A stretch of DNA of 64,000 nt from Andreprevotia sp. IGB-42. GTDB taxonomy: Bacteria; Pseudomonadota; Gammaproteobacteria; Burkholderiales; Chitinibacteraceae. The stretch is from contig NZ_WXTX01000009.1 of assembly GCF_009848685.1 (NCBI RefSeq), forward strand, positions 1 through 64,000, given 5' to 3'. Under the pieces are notes generated by a model, which worked only from the letters and a program-made list of their open reading frames with translations, was not told the origin of the DNA and ran no database searches. Shown piece after piece: positions 17,423 to 26,805 of the stretch. Numbering within the stretch: the first letter of the stretch is position 1; each line of letters opens with the position of its first letter. The position numbers and the translations under genes are program-made.

Positions 17423-18679
17423 ATGCACTTGTCTGACCTTAAACATCTTCACGTATCCCAGCTGCTCGAAATGGCCACGCAAAGCCAGATCGAAGGCGCC
17501 AACCGGATGCGCAAGCAGGATTTGCTGTTCGCCTTGCTGAAGAACCATGGCAAGAAAGGCGAATCCATATTCGGCGATGGCACCCTGGAAGTCTTGCCGG
17601 ATGGCTTCGGCTTCCTGCGCAGCCCGGACATTTCCTATCTGGCCGGCCCGGATGACATTTATGTCAGCCCCAGCCAGATCCGCCGCTTCAACCTGCATAC
17701 CGGCGATACCATCGAGGGCGAAATCCGTACCCCCAAGGATGGCGAGCGTTATTTCGCGCTGGTGAAGGTCGACAAGATCAATGGCGAAGCGCCGGAAGCA
17801 TCCAAACACAAGATCCTGTTCGAAAACCTCACGCCGCTATTCCCGAACAAGCGGCTGAATCTCGAACGCGATATCAAGGCCGAGGAAAACATCACCGGCC
17901 GCGTGATCGACCTGATCGCGCCGATCGGCAAGGGCCAGCGCGCACTGCTGGTGGCGCCGCCCAAGACCGGTAAAACGGTGATGCTGCAGAACATCGCGCA
18001 CGCAATCACCGCCAATCATCCGGACGTGGTGCTGATCGTGCTGCTGATCGACGAGCGCCCGGAAGAAGTGACCGAAATGACCCGCTCGGTACGCGGTGAA
18101 GTGATCAGCTCGACATTCGACGAACCGGCCACCCGCCATGTGCAGGTTGCCGAAATGGTGATCGAAAAGGCCAAGCGCCTGGTCGAACACAAGAAGGACG
18201 TGGTGATTCTGCTCGATTCGATCACCCGCCTGGCCCGTGCCTACAACACCGTGGTGCCGGCTTCCGGCAAGGTGCTGACCGGCGGTGTGGATGCCAACGC
18301 GCTGCAGCGCCCCAAGCGCTTCTTCGGCGCCGCCCGCAATATCGAGGAAGGCGGTAGCCTGACCATCATCGCTACTGCGTTGATCGATACCGGTAGCCGC
18401 ATGGACGACGTGATCTTTGAAGAGTTCAAGGGTACCGGCAACAATGAACTGCACCTGGACCGCCGCATGGCGGAAAAGCGCCAGTTCCCGGCGATCAACA
18501 TCAACCGCTCAGGTACACGCCGTGAAGAATTGCTGATTCCGCAGGAACAGCTGCAGAAGATCTGGGTGCTGCGCAAGCTGCTGTACCCGATGGATGATCT
18601 GGAAGCGATGGAGTTCCTGCTCGACAAGATCAAGGCCACCAAGACCAACAACGACTTTTTCGATTCGATGCGTCGTTGA
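17423..18679 (+). CDS. rho: Transcription termination factor Rho
   Basis: Hexameric RNA-dependent ATPase that ends transcription at unstructured C-rich RNA. The 418-residue protein (E. coli 419) has an N-terminal RNA-binding OSB domain ([20 protein letters not shown]) and a RecA-type core with Walker [23 protein letters not shown], and the Q/R-loop sequence near [20 protein letters not shown]. No insertion domain is present. It starts at ATG 17423, after its own leader. Confidence 0.98.
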   Translation: MHLSDLKHLHVSQLLEMATQSQIEGANRMRKQDLLFALLKNHGKKGESIFGDGTLEVLPDGFGFLRSPDISYLAGPDDIYVSPSQIRRFNLHTGDTIEGEIRTPKDGERYFALVKVDKINGEAPEASKHKILFENLTPLFPNKRLNLERDIKAEENITGRVIDLIAPIGKGQRALLVAPPKTGKTVMLQNIAHAITANHPDVVLIVLLIDERPEEVTEMTRSVRGEVISSTFDEPATRHVQVAEMVIEKAKRLVEHKKDVVILLDSITRLARAYNTVVPASGKVLTGGVDANALQRPKRFFGAARNIEEGGSLTIIATALIDTGSRMDDVIFEEFKGTGNNELHLDRRMAEKRQFPAININRSGTRREELLIPQEQLQKIWVLRKLLYPMDDLEAMEFLLDKIKATKTNNDFFDSMRR

Positions 18680-18698
18680 TGTGGATGGTGGGGGTAAA

Positions 18699-18727
18699 CA
18701 GCCAGCGTGATGAACGCTGGCTGTTTT
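18699..18727 (+). terminator. Rho-independent terminator after rho
   Basis: CAGCCAGCGT-GATGA-ACGCTGGCTG followed by TTTTG. It lies 20 bp after the rho stop codon. Confidence 0.85.
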
Positions 18728-18741
18728 GTTTTTGAGGACTA

Positions 18742-18816
18742 AGCGCCCGCGGCGCGGTGTTTGGGTGCCGCTTCCGCGCCGCGGAAGGTGCCCTAAAACA
18801 TCGCGCCGCAGGCGCT
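18742..18816. repeat. 75-bp imperfect palindrome (REP-like)
   Basis: The two halves are imperfect inverted copies. AGCGCCCGCGGCGCG at 18742-18756 pairs with CGCGCCGCAGGCGCT at 18802-18816 with one mismatch, and the apex is the perfect hairpin TTCCGCG/CGCGGAA around 18772-18786. It lies between rho and rpmE with no reading frame of its own. It resembles a repetitive extragenic palindrome or a small mobile element, but other copies cannot be checked here. Confidence 0.6.
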
Positions 18817-18840
18817 GAAAAACAAAAGCCTTTGTTTTTC
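18817..18840. terminator. A/T-rich palindrome, terminator-like
   Basis: GAAAAACAAA-AGCC-TTTGTTTTTC is a perfect 10-bp inverted repeat adjoining the REP-like element. It could terminate in either direction, although its stem is weak. Confidence 0.45.
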
Positions 18841-18978
18841 CGGCATAAAAAGCATTGAATGCCTCATTCGGAACGCATGGAATAGATGCGCCAACAGCTT
18901 GCCGCCCCTGAGCCATTCTGGGATAATGCCCGGTTTTAGCGTCGGCACAATCCCGGCGCGCAAACCCTAGGAAAAATC

Positions 18979-19242
18979 ATGAAAGCCGATATCCATCCAG
19001 ATTACAAAGAAGTCATCTTCTTCGACGCAAGCGTTGACTTCAAATTCCTGACCAAGTCCACCCTGACCGCCAAGGGCGCAGAAACCATGAAGTGGACCGA
19101 TGGCAAGGAATACCCGGTTGTGCGTCTGGACGTGTCGTCCGAATCGCACCCGTTCTACACCGGCAAGCAAAAGATCGTCGACACCGCCGGTCGTATCGAG
19201 AAGTTCCGCAGCAAGTACGGCATGTACAGCAGCAACAAGTAA
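18979..19242 (+). CDS. rpmE: 50S ribosomal protein L31, type B
   Basis: An 87-residue ribosomal protein L31 ([18 protein letters not shown]). It contains no cysteine, so this is the zinc-independent C-minus form (type B, rpmE2/ykgM-like) and not the zinc-ribbon form. [20 protein letters not shown] is the conserved core. C-minus L31 is often a zinc-starvation paralogue; here it lies in the rho neighbourhood, where the primary copy usually is. Its own terminator follows directly. Confidence 0.96.
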   Translation: MKADIHPDYKEVIFFDASVDFKFLTKSTLTAKGAETMKWTDGKEYPVVRLDVSSESHPFYTGKQKIVDTAGRIEKFRSKYGMYSSNK

Positions 19243-19261
19243 GCCCTCGCGCTTGCTCAGA

Positions 19262-19289
19262 AAAAGGCAGCTTTTACGCTGCCTTTTTT
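19262..19289 (+). terminator. Rho-independent terminator after rpmE
   Basis: AAAAGGCAGC-TTTTAC-GCTGCCTTTTTT hairpin with a T tract. Confidence 0.9.
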
Positions 19290-19335
19290 CTTGCCCCCGG
19301 TTTATGCTCCCTACGTTGCGAACACTTGTCTCCCC

Positions 19336-20973
19336 ATGCTGACTTACTCCCCGGATACCGAGCGCGTTGCGCTGCCTGCAAGCGCTGAAAAACCCTGGCT
19401 ATTGCTGCTGTTGTGCCTGATCTGGCTGGTGCCCGGCCTGGTGGGACATGACCCATGGAAGCCACGCGAGCTGGAAACGGCGGCGGTGATCGGGCGTTTC
19501 CTGGCCGGGCAACACTGGTCCATTCCATGGTTTGCCGATTCGGCCTACTTTGGCAGCAGCCCGCTGTATTATTGGGTTGCCACCATTGTGGCATGGCCGC
19601 TTGTGCAGCTGGGGCTATCCGTACACGATGCCGCCCGTCTGACAACCGGTTTGTGGTGCGCGCTGGCGTTCTGGGGCATCGGGCTGACCGGGCGTGAACT
19701 CTACGGCCGGCGCAATGGCCGCGTGACGGTATTAACACTGGTTGGCTGCATCGGCCTCATCATCTGGGGCCACCACCTCGGAACATCCATCCTGATGCTT
19801 ACCGGCTTCTGCTGGCAGGCCTATGCGCTGGCGCTGGCGCGCCGCCGGCCGTTGCTGGCTGGCTGGGTGCTGGCGTTTGCATGGCTGGTGCTGCTGCTGG
19901 GCGTTTCTGCTGCGGAATTCCTGCTGGCGCTGGGTACCGCACTGGCCTTGTGGGCATTCAAGCCATGGCGGCGGGGTGCGTATCTGGCCACGCTGATCAC
20001 CGGGCTGGTGCTGACACTGCCGGTGGCCGGCGTATGGCTGGCTGATTTTTCGCACGCGGCCCCGGCTCTTTTCCGGACCTGGCTGAATCACTACTCGCTT
20101 GGGTCTTTCGGCGGTATCCGTCACCCGGAAGCCTTTCATGCGATGGGCTATTTCTTCTCGATGTTGCCGTGGTTTGCCTGGCCGGCCTTGCCGCTGGCGC
20201 TGTGGGGCGGCTGGGTGTTGCGGCGCGATCTGTCGTCACCCGGGCTGGTGTTGCCGGTCTTGATGCTATTGTTCCATAGCGTGTTTCTGGCCTGCGCAGC
20301 AGACGGCGAAGAAGCCAGGTTGTTGATCGCACTGCCGCCGCTGGCCTTGCTGGCCACCGCGGGCGTGGATAGCCTGCGGCACGGCGCAGCAGCTGCGCTC
20401 AACTGGTTCGGCATCCTGGTGCTGGGCATGCTCAGCGGCGTGCTGTGGATGGGCTGGCTGGTGTTGCACGCCGGTATCCCGCCCAGCTGGGCGGAGGAGC
20501 TGCAGACGGGCAGCCCCGCGTACCAAGTATCGGTCAATGTGCCTGGCCTGCTGTTTGCCGCCACGGTGACCGCAGTATGGATCTGGGTCTTGTCGCGCAA
20601 GCGTCCGCTGGGCCGCCGTGCACTCACCAACTGGGTATGCGGCGTCACCTTGCTGTGGAGCGTGTTGATCGGCTTGTGGCAGCCATGGCTGGACGCCTCC
20701 AAGAGTTATCGCAGTGTGAGTTTGTCGCTGGCCCAGTTCATGCAATCGCATCCGGGTTGCCTCGGTGGCGGTCAGGTATCTGATTCCATGGCCGCGTCGC
20801 TCGATTATTTTTCCGGCATTACCTTGCGGCGCGAGCGGGCTGCCACGTGTCCGTGGCTGCTCACGCAAGAGCCGGCCCCGGCCGGCAGTGTCGTGCTGTG
20901 GCAGGGCAGCCGGCCCGGTGAACGGCGCGAGCGCTTCACGGTGATTGCCAATCCGGGGCTGGTGGCTCAGTAA
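19336..20973 (+). CDS. Membrane glycosyltransferase, GT39/ArnT-like
   Basis: A 545-residue polytopic membrane protein of the ArnT/dolichyl-phosphate-mannosyltransferase type. These enzymes transfer a sugar from an undecaprenyl-phosphate carrier on the periplasmic face. The first transmembrane segment (LLLLLCLIWLVPGLV) is followed by the family loop HDPWKPRELETAAVIG, with the acidic residues thought to bind the metal or sugar phosphate, and then SPLYYWVATI. About eleven hydrophobic segments follow. The acceptor (lipid A, protein or other) cannot be read from sequence. ATG 19336 is used; the frame to 19291 overlaps the rpmE terminator. Confidence 0.82.
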   Translation: MLTYSPDTERVALPASAEKPWLLLLLCLIWLVPGLVGHDPWKPRELETAAVIGRFLAGQHWSIPWFADSAYFGSSPLYYWVATIVAWPLVQLGLSVHDAARLTTGLWCALAFWGIGLTGRELYGRRNGRVTVLTLVGCIGLIIWGHHLGTSILMLTGFCWQAYALALARRRPLLAGWVLAFAWLVLLLGVSAAEFLLALGTALALWAFKPWRRGAYLATLITGLVLTLPVAGVWLADFSHAAPALFRTWLNHYSLGSFGGIRHPEAFHAMGYFFSMLPWFAWPALPLALWGGWVLRRDLSSPGLVLPVLMLLFHSVFLACAADGEEARLLIALPPLALLATAGVDSLRHGAAAALNWFGILVLGMLSGVLWMGWLVLHAGIPPSWAEELQTGSPAYQVSVNVPGLLFAATVTAVWIWVLSRKRPLGRRALTNWVCGVTLLWSVLIGLWQPWLDASKSYRSVSLSLAQFMQSHPGCLGGGQVSDSMAASLDYFSGITLRRERAATCPWLLTQEPAPAGSVVLWQGSRPGERRERFTVIANPGLVAQ

Positions 20974-21128
20974 GGCTGCTGAGCGTCCTCAGGCGGCGTG
21001 GCCTTGACGACGTTCTTGTGTACAAACCAGCCGATATAGCCAGCCATGGCGATGACGAAGCTGATGGTGAACAGACTGAGCAGGCCGATGTCGGACATGA
21101 ACAGGGTTTGCAGCGGGGTATTTTCCAT
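20967..21128 (-). CDS. Small membrane protein, DUF3149-like
   Basis: A 53-residue protein, MENTPLQTLFMSDIGLLSLF..., ending ...EDAQQPY. One transmembrane helix (about residues 14-36) is followed by a basic HKNVVK stretch, which matches the short DUF3149 family seen in betaproteobacteria. A strong AAGGAG site lies nine bases before the ATG at 21128. Its 3' end overlaps the convergent glycosyltransferase gene by 7 bp. The function is unknown. The gene is small but the start signal makes it convincing. Confidence 0.78.
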   Translation of the reverse strand: MENTPLQTLFMSDIGLLSLFTISFVIAMAGYIGWFVHKNVVKATPPEDAQQPY

Positions 21129-21219
21129 GATGGCGCTCCTTGATTGCCGGTGATATGCAATCAGGATGCGCGCAATACGTCAGGCCGGCTTTGCGCCAGA
21201 TCAAGCTTGTGCGCCGTGA

Positions 21220-23100
21220 TTATTGTGGCAGTTCCTCAGCCACGCTGACCTTGTTGCGGCCATGGTGCTTGGAATAGTAGAGCGCATTGTCAGCACGCTT
21301 GAGCAGATCGTCCACCAGCGTATCGCCGTCGCGCAACTGCGTGACGCCGATGCTGGAGGTAAAGCGCACTTCCTGGCCATCATCGGTGATGATCACGTTC
21401 GCTTCGATGGCAATGCGCAGCCGCTCTGCCACGCTCACCGCATGATCACGGGCGGTTTCCGGCAGCAACGCGGCAAACTCCTCGCCGCCCAGCCGCGCCA
21501 GCAGATCGACATCGCGCAGGATGCCGCGACAGATATCGGATAGCGCGCGGATCGCCTTGTCACCCACATCGTGGCCAAAGGTGTCGTTGATGCGCTTGAA
21601 GTGGTCGATATCGACCATCAGCAGGCTGAGCGGACGACGGTAGCGCTCGGCACGTGCCAGCTCCTGGTTGGCCGATTCCATGAAGTGCGCGCGGTTGGCC
21701 AGGCCCGACAGGCTGTCGGTGGTGGCGCGGCGCTTCAGCTCTACCTCCATCTGCTTGCGCTCGGTAATGTCGACAATGCCCAGCACCACGGTGCTGCTTT
21801 CGCTGGTGCTGACCTCGGACAACGACAGCGTGCCCCAGAATGGCTCGCCATTCTGGCGTTGCAGCCGCATTTCCACTGCACGGATGGTTTTGCCCCCCTG
21901 CAACTGCTCCATCTGATCCATGAAATCGAGCCGGTTCAGGTAAAGCTCGAATGCACGCATCGACAGTGCCGCTGCTTGTGGCATATCGAACAGATCGGCG
22001 GCGCGCTGGTTCACATAGGTGATGAAGAAATCCGGCCTTCTGGCCAGCACCAGCGCAACCGGCGTGGTTTCGATCATTTGCCGGAAGCGTGCTTCGCTGG
22101 CATTGAGCTTGCTCTCCTTCTGCGCCAGCGTGCGTGCCAGCCGGTGCGATCGCCAGAAGAAATAGCTCATCAGCAGCGCCATGGTCAGCAGCAGTCCGCC
22201 ACCCAGCAGGTAGTACAGCGTGGCTTCGCGCCAGCTCGCCAGATAGTCATCGGATGATTTGCTCACCAGCAATACGAAAGGCGTGCCCTCCACATGCCGG
22301 TAGCTGATTTCACGCGTGGCCTGGTCGGCCCGGCTTTGCACCAGCACGGCGCTCTTGCCTTCGCCGCTGCCGGCTGCCAGCTGGCGCACTATCGTGCTGT
22401 CCGGCTTGAGTGCTGCAGAAGCAGCGTGGGGTGTGTAGCTGGCGATCACGCCCATCTGGTTGTCCAGCAGCATCACGCGGCCGTGTGCACCCAGTGTGAG
22501 TTGACCGAGCAGGCGCTCGAAGTGCTTGCTGGGCAGGCTGGCCACGATCAGCCCGGCAAAGCCTTTCTCGCCGCTCTCGACGCGTCGCGCCACCACGATG
22601 CCCCGGGCACCGGTCTTGCTGTCCGTGATCAGTCGCGAGTACAGGCGTTCCTTGTGCGGGTTGTCGCGCATCAGCGTGAAGTAATCGCGATCAAGCAGCC
22701 CGCCGTCGGTGTCCGCAACTGCGCGATGCGTGATGGCGGCTTCCGCGTTCACCAGGCCGATATTGTCTGCCTGGCTGATCAGCGCCAGCTTTTCGGCAAG
22801 GATGTGCTGGACGATCTGGTTGCGGTTCTCACCCAGATCGGCACGTGCCAGATCGCCGACGTTCAGCCGTTGCTCAAGGTCATGCAATATCAGGTCCGAC
22901 TCGCGTAGCGCCGAGGAAAGTTGCCCGGCCAGCACTTGCCCCTGGATATCCACATCGTTGCGCGCGCGATCCACTTCGGCCCGGTACGAGCTGCTGACCT
23001 GGTAACCGAGGATGAAGACCATGCCCAGGCCAAATAGCAGACCGATCAGCGAAATCATCGCTGATTGGCGGCTGGACCAGAACAGGTAAACGGAGCGCAT
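21220..23100 (-). CDS. Diguanylate cyclase with sensor and PAS domains
   Basis: A 626-residue inner-membrane enzyme that makes cyclic di-GMP. A first transmembrane helix (about 15-33), a periplasmic dCache/CHASE-like sensor (40-295), a second helix (about 297-317, YYLLGGGLLLTMALLMSYFF), a PAS domain (about 335-455) and a GGDEF domain (about 460-620) are present in that order. The active site reads GGEEF, and the inhibitory I-site RDVD precedes it at the normal distance. So it should be catalytically active and feedback-inhibited. Its location between unrelated genes gives no ligand clue. Confidence 0.93.
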   Translation of the reverse strand: MRSVYLFWSSRQSAMISLIGLLFGLGMVFILGYQVSSSYRAEVDRARNDVDIQGQVLAGQLSSALRESDLILHDLEQRLNVGDLARADLGENRNQIVQHILAEKLALISQADNIGLVNAEAAITHRAVADTDGGLLDRDYFTLMRDNPHKERLYSRLITDSKTGARGIVVARRVESGEKGFAGLIVASLPSKHFERLLGQLTLGAHGRVMLLDNQMGVIASYTPHAASAALKPDSTIVRQLAAGSGEGKSAVLVQSRADQATREISYRHVEGTPFVLLVSKSSDDYLASWREATLYYLLGGGLLLTMALLMSYFFWRSHRLARTLAQKESKLNASEARFRQMIETTPVALVLARRPDFFITYVNQRAADLFDMPQAAALSMRAFELYLNRLDFMDQMEQLQGGKTIRAVEMRLQRQNGEPFWGTLSLSEVSTSESSTVVLGIVDITERKQMEVELKRRATTDSLSGLANRAHFMESANQELARAERYRRPLSLLMVDIDHFKRINDTFGHDVGDKAIRALSDICRGILRDVDLLARLGGEEFAALLPETARDHAVSVAERLRIAIEANVIITDDGQEVRFTSSIGVTQLRDGDTLVDDLLKRADNALYYSKHHGRNKVSVAEELPQ

Positions 23101-23155
23101 CCCGTCAGTTTATCGTGTTGGCCGGGTGACAGTATTAGAAACTTCTAACAGTGTA

Positions 23156-23641
23156 TCAATCACGAAAATTTTGATACTGCAGCGGGAAATCATCAATCGC
23201 CTTGCGTACAAGTGCGATGGTTTCTTGCAGCAGATCACGCTTGGCACCGGATACGCGTACCGCATCGCCCTGGATGGCAGCCTGCACTTTCAGCTTGGAA
23301 TCCTTGATCTCGCGCACGATGCGTTTGGCCAGTTCAGTCTCGATGCCGGTCTTTACGGTGACCGCCTGCTTCACCTTGTTGCCCGACACCTTTTCGGTCT
23401 TGGCTTCGTCCAGGCAGCGGATGTCCACACCGCGCTTGGCGAGTTTGGTTACCAGGATGTCTTTCACCTGATCGAGCTGGAAATCACTGTCCGCGTGCAG
23501 CGTGAGTACCTTGTCGTTTTGCTCCACGCGGGCATCCGAGCCCTTGAAGTCGTAGCGGGTACCGACTTCCTTGTTGGTTTGTTCGACCGCATTGCGGACT
23601 TCAACTTCGTTGATTTCGGAAACGATATCGAAGGAGGGCAT
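23156..23641 (-). CDS. yajQ: YajQ family nucleotide-binding protein
   Basis: A 161-residue protein ([20 protein letters not shown]) of the YajQ/DUF520 family, two ferredoxin-like domains that bind nucleotides; some homologues are cyclic-di-GMP effectors. [14 protein letters not shown] and the C-terminal [20 protein letters not shown] are characteristic. Translation starts at 23641; the 446-residue frame reading upstream through the next gene is a shadow. A diguanylate cyclase gene lies 55 bp downstream on the same strand, which is compatible with a c-di-GMP link (inference). Confidence 0.94.
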   Translation of the reverse strand: MPSFDIVSEINEVEVRNAVEQTNKEVGTRYDFKGSDARVEQNDKVLTLHADSDFQLDQVKDILVTKLAKRGVDIRCLDEAKTEKVSGNKVKQAVTVKTGIETELAKRIVREIKDSKLKVQAAIQGDAVRVSGAKRDLLQETIALVRKAIDDFPLQYQNFRD

Positions 23642-23643
23642 GT

Positions 23644-24174
23644 TTATTCCTTGGTTCTGGATCTGAGTGAGAGCAGCAGCCACAGCAACAGACAGGGCAG
23701 GCCGACCCACAAGGCTTCGCTCATCAGCGTATGCCCGCCACGGGCAGAAAAGAAGTGCGCGCCGATCGGCGAGACGCTGATGGGGGTAACGGGGAAGAAA
23801 AAGCGCGTATCGCTGAATGGCCATAGCAGCGCCACACCTTCGCCACCATCGGTACACGCATCCAGCAGAGCGTGTGATGCAATGGCGGCCAATAGTACTG
23901 CCCATGCGGCCAGAAACGGGGCCCGCCCGCGACGGGCGGCATGGCCCGCAGCCAGCAGCAGGCCGAAAAATGCCGCAGCAAACAGCGAATGGCTGGCCCC
24001 ACGGTGGCCAAATTGATCTGCGTAGGGAATGCCCAGGCGAAAAGTCACCACGTCCAGGTCTGGCAACATGGCTGCCAGCGCAGCCAGGGCGTAAAGCCGG
24101 GGGGAGCGCCATGCCTTGGGCAGGCAGCGCACCAGCGTGGCGCCTGCCAGTGCGTGGGTAAAAACGGTGGGCAT
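23644..24174 (-). CDS. YdjM/DUF457-type membrane metal-dependent hydrolase
   Basis: A 176-residue membrane protein. The motifs [34 protein letters not shown] and [12 protein letters not shown] place the conserved His and Asp residues of the LexA-binding/YdjM (DUF457) family, thought to be membrane-bound metal-dependent hydrolases. There are four hydrophobic segments. It ends two bases before yajQ starts, so the two are co-translated. Confidence 0.86.
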   Translation of the reverse strand: MPTVFTHALAGATLVRCLPKAWRSPRLYALAALAAMLPDLDVVTFRLGIPYADQFGHRGASHSLFAAAFFGLLLAAGHAARRGRAPFLAAWAVLLAAIASHALLDACTDGGEGVALLWPFSDTRFFFPVTPISVSPIGAHFFSARGGHTLMSEALWVGLPCLLLWLLLSLRSRTKE

Positions 24175-24243
24175 GTTTTATCGTCGGCCAGCTGGGATGG
24201 TTGGGCGGCAGCCGGCCCGGGGCCGGGGCTGCCGCACTGGCGC

Positions 24244-24555
24244 TTAGCCGAAATGGCAGACGTAGTGCAGGGTATCGGTCACTTCGATTTCGAAGCTCGA
24301 ATCGCCCGGTACATTGAACGATTGGCCGCCATTGTAGGTTTGCGCGGCGGTTTCGCCCGCCAGCTTGACCCGGCAACTGCCGGCGATCAGCTCCATGATT
24401 TCCGGAGCGCCGGTATTGAATACCAGCGTGGAAGGCAAGATCACGCCAACGCTCTTTTTGGTGCCATCGGCAAGGGTGATCGAGTGGCTGACGCACTTGC
24501 CGTCAAAGTAGACGTTGGCTTTCTTGACGACGGAAACGTTATCGAACTGGCTCAT
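24244..24555 (-). CDS. ppnP: Pyrimidine/purine nucleoside phosphorylase PpnP
   Basis: A 103-residue cupin-fold enzyme (YaiE/DUF1255) that phosphorolyses diverse nucleosides to base and ribose-1-phosphate. [34 protein letters not shown] and the final [15 protein letters not shown] match the family throughout, and the length is normal. A GC-rich stem (about 24205-24235) without a T tract lies downstream. Confidence 0.94.
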   Translation of the reverse strand: MSQFDNVSVVKKANVYFDGKCVSHSITLADGTKKSVGVILPSTLVFNTGAPEIMELIAGSCRVKLAGETAAQTYNGGQSFNVPGDSSFEIEVTDTLHYVCHFG

Positions 24556-24567
24556 GGTGATGCTCTC

Positions 24568-24795
24568 TTATTTCTGGAGGATTTCAGTGAGGATGGTTTT
24601 TGCGATGAAACCGAACATGCCGAAGCCCAGCACGAACGCGAGCACGATGGTGCCATACTTGCCGGCCTTCGAATCCTTGGCCAGCTTGTAGATGATGAAG
24701 CACATATAGCCGATCAGGCCGGTGCACAGGATGGATACGGAGAGCGTGGTAAACGTCTCTTCATCCATGTTCATGAATGCATCGAGCAGGGACAT
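24568..24795 (-). CDS. DUF2788 small membrane protein
   Basis: A 75-residue protein with two transmembrane helices (about 18-37 and 48-66) and the sequence KLAKDSKAGKYGTIVLAFVL, typical of DUF2788. The function is unknown. It lies between argG and ppnP on the same strand, 12 bp upstream of ppnP. Confidence 0.85.
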   Translation of the reverse strand: MSLLDAFMNMDEETFTTLSVSILCTGLIGYMCFIIYKLAKDSKAGKYGTIVLAFVLGFGMFGFIAKTILTEILQK

Positions 24796-24867
24796 GCGGG
24801 TTCTCTACAAAGTCGGGTGCGTGGTGCTGCGGCAGGTCGCCACCGGGGTGACGACCATGCGGGGTGC

Positions 24868-26085
24868 TTAGCGGCCTTTCTTGCCGGCAATGCGCATGCG
24901 CAGTGCGTTGAGCTTGATGAAGCCGCCAGCGTCGGCCTGGTTGTAGGCACCGCCATCATCATCGAAGGTGGCAATGGTCTGGTCGAACAGGGTGTCTTTC
25001 GAATCACGTGCCACCACGGCTACCGAACCCTTGTACAGCTTCACGCGTACCCAGCCGTTCACACGGGCCTGGGTATGGTCGATCAGTACCTGCAGTGCCT
25101 TGCGCTCCGGGCTCCACCAGTAGCCGTTGTAGATCAGTGTGGCGTAGCGCGGCATCAGGTCGTCCTTCAGATGCGCCACTTCACGGTCCAGCGTGATCGA
25201 TTCGATACCGCGGTGCGCCTTCAGCAGGATGGTGCCGCCCGGGGTTTCGTAGCAGCCACGGCTCTTCATGCCCACGTAGCGGTTTTCCACCAGATCCAGA
25301 CGGCCGATGCCGTGCTTGCCGCCCAGCTCGTTCAACTTGGCCAGCACTTCGTGTGCACGCAGGCGCACGCCGTTGATGGCAACCACGTCACCGTTTTCGT
25401 ATTCCAGATCGACGTATTCGGCCGCATCCGGCGCTTGCTCCGGCGATACCGTCCAGCGCCACATGCTTTCTTCGGCTTCTGCTTTCGGATCTTCCAGATG
25501 GCGGCCTTCAAAGCTGATATGCAGCAGGTTGGCATCCATCGAGTACGGCGCGCCGCCGTTCTTGTGCTTCATGTCCACTTCGATGCCATTGGTTTCGGCG
25601 TAGGCCATCAGCTTCTCGCGCGACAGCAGATCCCACTCGCGCCATGGTGCGATCACTTTCACTTCCGGCATCAGCGCGTAGGCGCCCAGCTCGAAACGTA
25701 CCTGGTCGTTACCCTTGCCGGTGGCGCCATGGCTGATGGCGTCCGCCCTGGTTTCGCGGGCGATTTCCACCAGACGCTTGGCGATCAGCGGGCGGGCAAT
25801 CGAGGTACCCAGCAGGTATTCGCCTTCGTAAACAGTGTTGGCGCGGAACATCGGGAACACGAAATCACGCACGAATTCTTCGCGCACATCGTCGATGTAA
25901 ATGTTTTCCGGCTTGATGCCGAACTTCAGTGCTTTCTGGCGTGCCGGTTCCAGTTCTTCGCCCTGGCCAAGGTCGGCGGTGAAGGTCACGACTTCACATT
26001 GGTATTCGTCTTGCAGCCACTTCAGGATCACCGAGGTGTCGAGGCCGCCCGAGTAGGCGAGGACGACTTTTTTCACGTCAGACAT
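24868..26085 (-). CDS. argG: Argininosuccinate synthase
   Basis: ATP-dependent condensation of citrulline and aspartate to argininosuccinate, the next-to-last step of arginine synthesis. The 405-residue product starts at ATG 26085 ([19 protein letters not shown]); the PP-loop SGGLDTS is complete. Also visible are [12 protein letters not shown] and [15 protein letters not shown]. An upstream extension of 54 residues is rejected as it lacks conservation. argF is nearby on the same strand. Confidence 0.97.
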   Translation of the reverse strand: MSDVKKVVLAYSGGLDTSVILKWLQDEYQCEVVTFTADLGQGEELEPARQKALKFGIKPENIYIDDVREEFVRDFVFPMFRANTVYEGEYLLGTSIARPLIAKRLVEIARETRADAISHGATGKGNDQVRFELGAYALMPEVKVIAPWREWDLLSREKLMAYAETNGIEVDMKHKNGGAPYSMDANLLHISFEGRHLEDPKAEAEESMWRWTVSPEQAPDAAEYVDLEYENGDVVAINGVRLRAHEVLAKLNELGGKHGIGRLDLVENRYVGMKSRGCYETPGGTILLKAHRGIESITLDREVAHLKDDLMPRYATLIYNGYWWSPERKALQVLIDHTQARVNGWVRVKLYKGSVAVVARDSKDTLFDQTIATFDDDGGAYNQADAGGFIKLNALRMRIAGKKGR

Positions 26086-26168
26086 GGAATTCCCCAAAAT
26101 CAAAAGCCAGATGGTGGTCAGCTCCGGCGCTACTGGCGTGTTGCCGGAACGATAGATAGAGGTACAGC

Positions 26169-26798
26169 CTACCTGCTGGTGGCGAGCCGCAGGCCGAAAC
26201 TCACGAACAGCAGTCCGGTGAGTTTTGCACCCAGGCTCGCCAGCCATCGTCGCTCTGCCAGTCGGCGGGCGATCTGGCTGCCGGCCAGGATAAGAACAGT
26301 CAGGTAACTCATGCTTGTCACTTGCACGATCAGGCCCAACGCAATGAAAGTGACCGCAACATGCGGGTAGGCCGGGTCGACAAACTGCGGGAAGAATGCC
26401 ATGAAAAACAGGATGGCCTTTACGTTCACCAGCGAGATCGACAGCGCCTGCCTGAATGCATGGCGCGGGCTGGCAGCGCGCAAATCAGCGTCTGCAGATG
26501 GCTGTGTACGCGTGAACAGCAGCCTGATGCCCAGATAGGAGAGATAGGCCGCACCCGCGTAGCGGACAAAATCGAACGCGACCGGATATGCATGCATCAA
26601 CGAGGCGACACCCAGCACTGCGGCCAGCATCAAGGCGAGATCACCGCAAAACACGCCACCTGCCGCGGCAAAACCGGCACGTACGCCACGCTTGCCCGCC
26701 GTGGTCAGTACAAACAGCGAGTTGGGGCCCGGCATCAGGATGATGACGATGGTGCCGACGACGTAGGTGGCGAGATCGGTGATGCCGAACAGGGTCAC
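26169..26798 (-). CDS. leuE: LysE/RhtB family amino-acid exporter, LeuE-like
   Basis: A 209-residue inner-membrane exporter of the LysE superfamily. The hallmark [10 protein letters not shown]...GKRGVRAGF near residue 22 and about six hydrophobic segments are seen. The sequence follows E. coli LeuE (leucine efflux) closely, for instance [18 protein letters not shown] and [18 protein letters not shown]. Substrate specificity remains an inference. It sits between argF and argG, eight bases after argF's stop, though transcription from argF may read into it. Confidence 0.82.
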   Translation of the reverse strand: MTLFGITDLATYVVGTIVIILMPGPNSLFVLTTAGKRGVRAGFAAAGGVFCGDLALMLAAVLGVASLMHAYPVAFDFVRYAGAAYLSYLGIRLLFTRTQPSADADLRAASPRHAFRQALSISLVNVKAILFFMAFFPQFVDPAYPHVAVTFIALGLIVQVTSMSYLTVLILAGSQIARRLAERRWLASLGAKLTGLLFVSFGLRLATSR

Positions 26799-26805
26799 GA
26801 TGCGA

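Noticed and set aside
24205-24235. Terminator downstream of ppnP
   Set aside because: A GC-rich stem exists but without a T tract in either direction; it is not called.
23941-26307. 788-codon plus-strand open frame
   Set aside because: Antisense to argG, ppnP and the DUF457 gene; no domain and atypical composition.
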